Below are positions 62,801 through 64,000 of a DNA stretch of 64,000 nucleotides, piece after piece. Each line of letters opens with the position of its first letter. Within the stretch, counting starts at the first letter, position 1. Origin of the DNA: Desulfobacca acetoxidans DSM 11109 (GTDB lineage Bacteria > Desulfobacterota > Desulfobaccia > Desulfobaccales > Desulfobaccaceae); contig NC_015388.1 in the NCBI RefSeq assembly GCF_000195295.1, forward strand, positions 62,001 to 126,000. Direction: 5' to 3'. The notes beneath the pieces were generated by a model, which ran no database searches, was not told the origin of the DNA, and saw nothing but the letters and a program-made list of their open reading frames with translations. Made by a program: the position numbers and the translations under genes.

Positions 62801-63223
62801 ATGACGCCGGCGGCCTCGTTATACTACTCCCAGGCCTGGGTGGACGGCTTCACCGAAACGGGCGCCGGGGCTTTGAATCTAAGCGTTGACTCCCAAAGTG
62901 CCGATTCGCTTCAGACCGGGGTGGGGATGCGGCTGTCCCGCACCATCAAGACCAAGAAGGCCGTGGTGCTTCCCCAGGTCTATGCCTTCTATCAACATGA
63001 ATTTGCCAATGACAGTCGGGGATTAAACTCCCGCCTGGCCCAGACCGGCAATACCTTCCTCTTCCGGACCAATTCTCCCTCTCGGGATTTCGCCGTGCTG
63101 GGGGCCGGTCTGGCGGTGGGCTTGAAGAAGAACCTCACCCTGCAGGTCAATTACAACGCCGAAGTAGGCCGGGGAGACTACACCCCTCATGTCGTCAGCG
63201 CCGGCCTGCGTTTTGAATTTTAG
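56864..63223 (+). CDS. Type V autotransporter with beta-helical repeat passenger
   Basis: A 2119-aa secreted surface protein. The ATG follows GGGAGGGGGAGG by a few bases. The signal peptide ends near 'GWA' (residue 32). The passenger (about 33-1760) is made of tens of imperfect units of roughly 40-45 residues containing 'GTGTFNQSGG', 'LGVGREAGSTGEYNL' and 'GGTLTV', the pattern of an autotransporter right-handed beta helix. Cysteine is nearly absent. The last 290 residues are a 12-strand autotransporter barrel ('GFTTGIDYRFREDLVLGLG') ending in 'VVSAGLRFEF', the C-terminal Phe signal for outer-membrane insertion. It is probably an adhesin or biofilm factor. Confidence 0.9.
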   Translation: MVSREKVRRQWLPSILLATCVFLGCLPSVGWAQVSYSWIGGPGTQDWGNAAHWSPSTPPGPPNAGDSALLYVGDDSTKVANYYNIFAEAPLLGGVYINSGPAGSMTLLLEQAGLAGQLRANEVIVGDKVQGQVEQRDGTLTVAGTLDIGNPVGSNGTYTMTGGVLDTANTYVGNFGTGDFYQNGGAHTVANELNLGYQAGSNGTYNLEGGTVNSQLLFVGYNGGGVFHQNGGDVVIIDHLGVGREAGSTGEYNLNNGTFTTSNLYVGYGGTGTFNKNGGTLTVNGFISMAETATGNAIFNLGSGSLAATNLDVGLNGVGEFNQSSDTTLTIGSGAAFGILGVNSQAGVSIFNQHGGDTTVFGNIEVGRETNSQGQYYLHGGTLTVHDSLYLGYQGTGMFTQTAGTLTIANYINLGDRPTGNGVYNLEGGSVTAQDLFVGTAGVGLFNQSGETSNATFNNSLNLVNGIYDLSGGNLIAHNINVGDGGTGTFNQSGSSTVTISNYLGIGRNAGDIGTFELTSGTVSFSPAPGAIGTMFLGVAGSGVFNQYGGTVDLTGGTLQIGVETGGIGTYNLSGGQLQVGTLDLAVVGPATPGTGVFNLSETGILTAETINLNPGGTFNQTGGTLNYTTFNHQGGDVLGDLENRGAYNYTGGTFSGRLLNFGTVNFAADFTAGNGMAHLGAVPVTLDGVLNVTCNGLGLEVDQGAVFNQTGGTLTSTDTIIGNTGEGTFNQSGGTHTVANPTTLILGAAEYSIGTYNLENGILQTNNTIVGNFGSGIFNQTGGSHNVTNDLSLGRELFSDGIYSLEGGTLSTLNTYLGYAGIGGFQQTGADTVHTVGNALVLGQELGGAGAYSLENGQLNTAYTMVGINGPGAFQQIGGTHTITLGMGLAAIVDTSYGVYELQNGNLIITGVPATSTGGFLDIGETGEAAFSQTGGTLQVYGSMNLGVYAGSLGEYQITGGTLEVLNAYVPPNPDPVIYGDMFVGDNGTGIFTQSGINTTVTVNNHLGIGRGQAGQGEYNLDGGQLTTGYLFVGNQGTGVFNHGAATHTITGSGYVGSDTTGTGIYNLNQNGILNVTDSFEVGNPGTGTFNQYAGSTFTTGALFVGDGVGFYNQYGGDTTVAEHLGVGRSAGGNGQYLLQGGNLTVGDLFVGYEGTGTFRQTGGTHQVNCCIHIGHENTGIGTYLLENGNLFGQHTHVGINGTGIFSQSGGIHTLTGDLTLAANPGSQGTYNLTGGDLTAANIFLNAGGLFNQTGGNLAYTTFYHQGGEVQGNLVNQSAYIYDGGLFSGRLLNYGAGTVTFNADFIAADGLAHHSSNAITLADNRSLTFNGQGLTVDQGAIFNQTGGSLNTTDSIIGNAGVGTFDQTGGSHTISNALTLAATAGSTGTYNLQGGTLTAPAINVNAGGTLNQTGGTLIPTNACSIAPGGSFSQTDGIVDGTSNTIFLTEGTCTLSDNGTLRPGGIMRIAPGGSFTQNGGILDGLSNTTLITEGIFNLNNGTVRPGNALVIQNGGVFNQLAGLFDGTSNTISIFAGTCTLGGGTYNAGTLNLYTGGSFHWNGGDFSYNTLNLQGGNFYGDLNNLNLISGYGTITGNVTNQGNVSPGNSPGVLNIVGSFTQTAAGTYITEIASATSYDQINVTGNPGTATVDGTLTPVLLGGYTPSWNQVFPGIVNASGGVFGTFSDIDSILTWRVRYNQTSIDLIAGNRNFADPAFHLTPNQLNVGNMLNQIADTATGDLGVVLTNLAELPDNAVGSAYQQITPDKASTLPALSLAGSMMQGQSIANRLSYQRWRQGGSPTLAGGRPGSFNLSYNNLAGLMLAYNSADLSGLMSSSRMQPGSSGNWGFFTDFVSSFGKQDTTTDQIGYDFSIFGFTTGIDYRFREDLVLGLGTGYYHTGATYKGSGGDADINSIPFYAYGAFTPGSFYAQGYVGYTLNLYSMNRDFVFGGINRRATSSVNGNQLNVSLETGYDVKLPFATMTPAASLYYSQAWVDGFTETGAGALNLSVDSQSADSLQTGVGMRLSRTIKTKKAVVLPQVYAFYQHEFANDSRGLNSRLAQTGNTFLFRTNSPSRDFAVLGAGLAVGLKKNLTLQVNYNAEVGRGDYTPHVVSAGLRFEF

Positions 63224-63282
63224 AACAGACTCGTAAAGCCTGTTAAGAAAAATACAATATAATTAATTATATTATAGAGTTA

Positions 63283-63345
63283 TGCATGGAAAGCTGGTAT
63301 AATTGAGATGGTCGATCTTAATAAATACCAGGAGCTTTCCATGCA
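63283..63345 (+). promoter_or_regulatory. Internal promoter and read-through hairpin over the transposase start
   Basis: The left arm TGCATGGAAAGCTGGTAT (63283-63300) pairs with the segment 63325-63345, which covers the GGAG ribosome-binding site and the ATG at 63341. An extended -10 box TGGTATAAT (63295-63303) lies across the left arm and loop, so a transcript started there (near 63310) lacks the left arm and is free to be translated. Transcripts entering from upstream would fold the hairpin and hide the start. IS10 and IS50 use the same logic. Confidence 0.6.
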
Positions 63346-64000
63346 AGAAAAAGATATCAAGCGGATCGTGATTAAGCAACTCAAGATCAAATTTCCTTAC
63401 TGGCGACGCCTTACCAAGAAACAGAAGAAAGCCTTGGTTGAAGAAGCGTTGCGCGATGTCATGGAAAATTACCAGCCAAGTCAAGCCATGCCTGTGTCGC
63501 TCCATGAGTTAACCAACACGCCGGTTCCCCCGGCAGGTATTATCCTATTGTCGGAGATGGGCAAATTTATCGAAAATCGTACTCGTGGCTTCTTGCCCTT
63601 TACCAAGCAGTATTCCCAACGATATCTCAATGATCGGGAACTCCGCCTGATTGACAGCCTGCTGGATGACCGGATACTCAACGACCTCCTGGCATGCCTG
63701 GGTTATACGCCGTCGATGCGGCAAATCTCCCCGGCTCACTTATTCCGGGCAGAACTCTTGAAAGCCTTACGGTATGCTGACCTGAGCTATCGGAAGTATT
63801 GCGATTTGCACGTCAACCGGTTAGAAAACAAATCCGTTCGCGCCTTTTTACATCTCCCCCTGCACAGGAAAATTATGGTGCATCACAGTCAATTGAGTCA
63901 ATTCCGGAGCACTTTGACCATAACCCACTTGGTCAATCTGATGGTTTACATCACCCACCTTTTGGTTAAAGAGATCAACCTACCGTATCCATTCCAGATT
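63341..64000 (+). CDS. Probable transposase, N-terminal part (runs off window)
   Basis: 220 codons, open to the window end, from the ATG at 63341 six bases after CAGGAG. The N-terminus is basic (MQEKDIKRIVIKQLKIKFPY), and 'ISPAHLFRAELLKALRYADL' followed by 'SYRKYCD' resembles the helical region preceding the catalytic core of DDE transposases. The first catalytic Asp is not yet reached. The hairpin-protected start and the position after a complete gene fit an insertion sequence. The family cannot be named from this part. Confidence 0.6.
   Translation, partial: MQEKDIKRIVIKQLKIKFPYWRRLTKKQKKALVEEALRDVMENYQPSQAMPVSLHELTNTPVPPAGIILLSEMGKFIENRTRGFLPFTKQYSQRYLNDRELRLIDSLLDDRILNDLLACLGYTPSMRQISPAHLFRAELLKALRYADLSYRKYCDLHVNRLENKSVRAFLHLPLHRKIMVHHSQLSQFRSTLTITHLVNLMVYITHLLVKEINLPYPFQI

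Larger units (their letters stand above)
63265..64000 (+). mobile_element. Insertion sequence, left part (truncated by window end)
   Basis: A transposase-like gene with its own promoter starts soon after the autotransporter and continues beyond the window. The outer end must lie between 63224 and 63283 but no terminal repeat can be confirmed without the right end. The A+T-rich run at 63250-63280 is a likely boundary region. Confidence 0.5.

Overview
The window looks like chromosome of a Gram-negative, anaerobic deltaproteobacterium of the sulfate-reducer type. The signs are a TonB receptor and an autotransporter (so an outer membrane), an eight-haem cytochrome c with a cytochrome b partner, an arsenate/thioredoxin cluster and a large hybrid histidine kinase. 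A Desulfobacca- or Syntrophobacterales-like host is my inference; no rRNA or tRNA marker is present.

Layout. 1-1400: 5' part of an SF2 helicase, then a divergent ribbon-helix-helix/RelE toxin-antitoxin pair and a small overlapping ORF. 1475-6025: a sigma70 promoter, a leader with a strong intrinsic hairpin, then a TonB receptor, two envelope proteins resembling metal-uptake accessory proteins and, surprisingly, a tetrapyrrole methylase carrying a signal peptide. 6106-18712: a long minus-strand run, read from its 5' end as HsdM, a DUF262/HNH (GmrSD-like) protein, an HsdM-HsdS fusion, an HsdR nuclease domain fused in frame to the tail of a permease, a mini-thioredoxin, two arsenate-reductase-like proteins, a Cys-rich membrane protein, an Fe-S protein, and the octahaem cytochrome c/cytochrome b pair. 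The HsdR-permease chimera looks like a deletion scar joining a defence island to an arsenic-resistance operon.

19016-25647: a decayed region with a 16-residue-repeat protein, an ARPP-1-like fragment, an IS1634-family element, orphan ORFs and an IS21-family element. The IS21 element abuts the old end of a 90-repeat CRISPR array (25673-32203). The array is read on the minus strand from a leader at 32204-32356, next to a cas4-cas6-cas5-cas7-cas8-cas3''-cas3'-cas2-cas1 operon with split Cas3 (type I-A-like). The array records its own history: a repeat mutation separates the six oldest repeats from the rest. Six spacers occur twice, two of them with a shared crRNA-5' edge and a length difference at the other end, as expected from repeated PAM-anchored capture.

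41051-45598: a cooT remnant, a REC-nucleotide cyclase and a PAS-PAS-GAF hybrid kinase in an overlapping signalling operon. 45875-56244: a surface-polysaccharide-type operon with an intact UDP-sugar dehydrogenase, a nucleotidyltransferase, a second dehydrogenase homologue that lost its catalytic Cys and Asp, a possible phosphodiester glycosidase, a 1276-aa protein that fuses a ROK-like kinase to about 690 residues I cannot assign, and a membrane protein. 56864-63223: a 2119-aa autotransporter with an internally duplicated passenger. 63265-64000: the start of another insertion sequence whose ribosome-binding site lies in a hairpin that only read-through transcripts can form.

The strongest leads are the ROK fusion, the dead dehydrogenase paralogue, the exported methylase, the HsdM/GmrSD/HsdMS locus with its HsdR-permease chimera, and the CRISPR spacer re-acquisition pattern.
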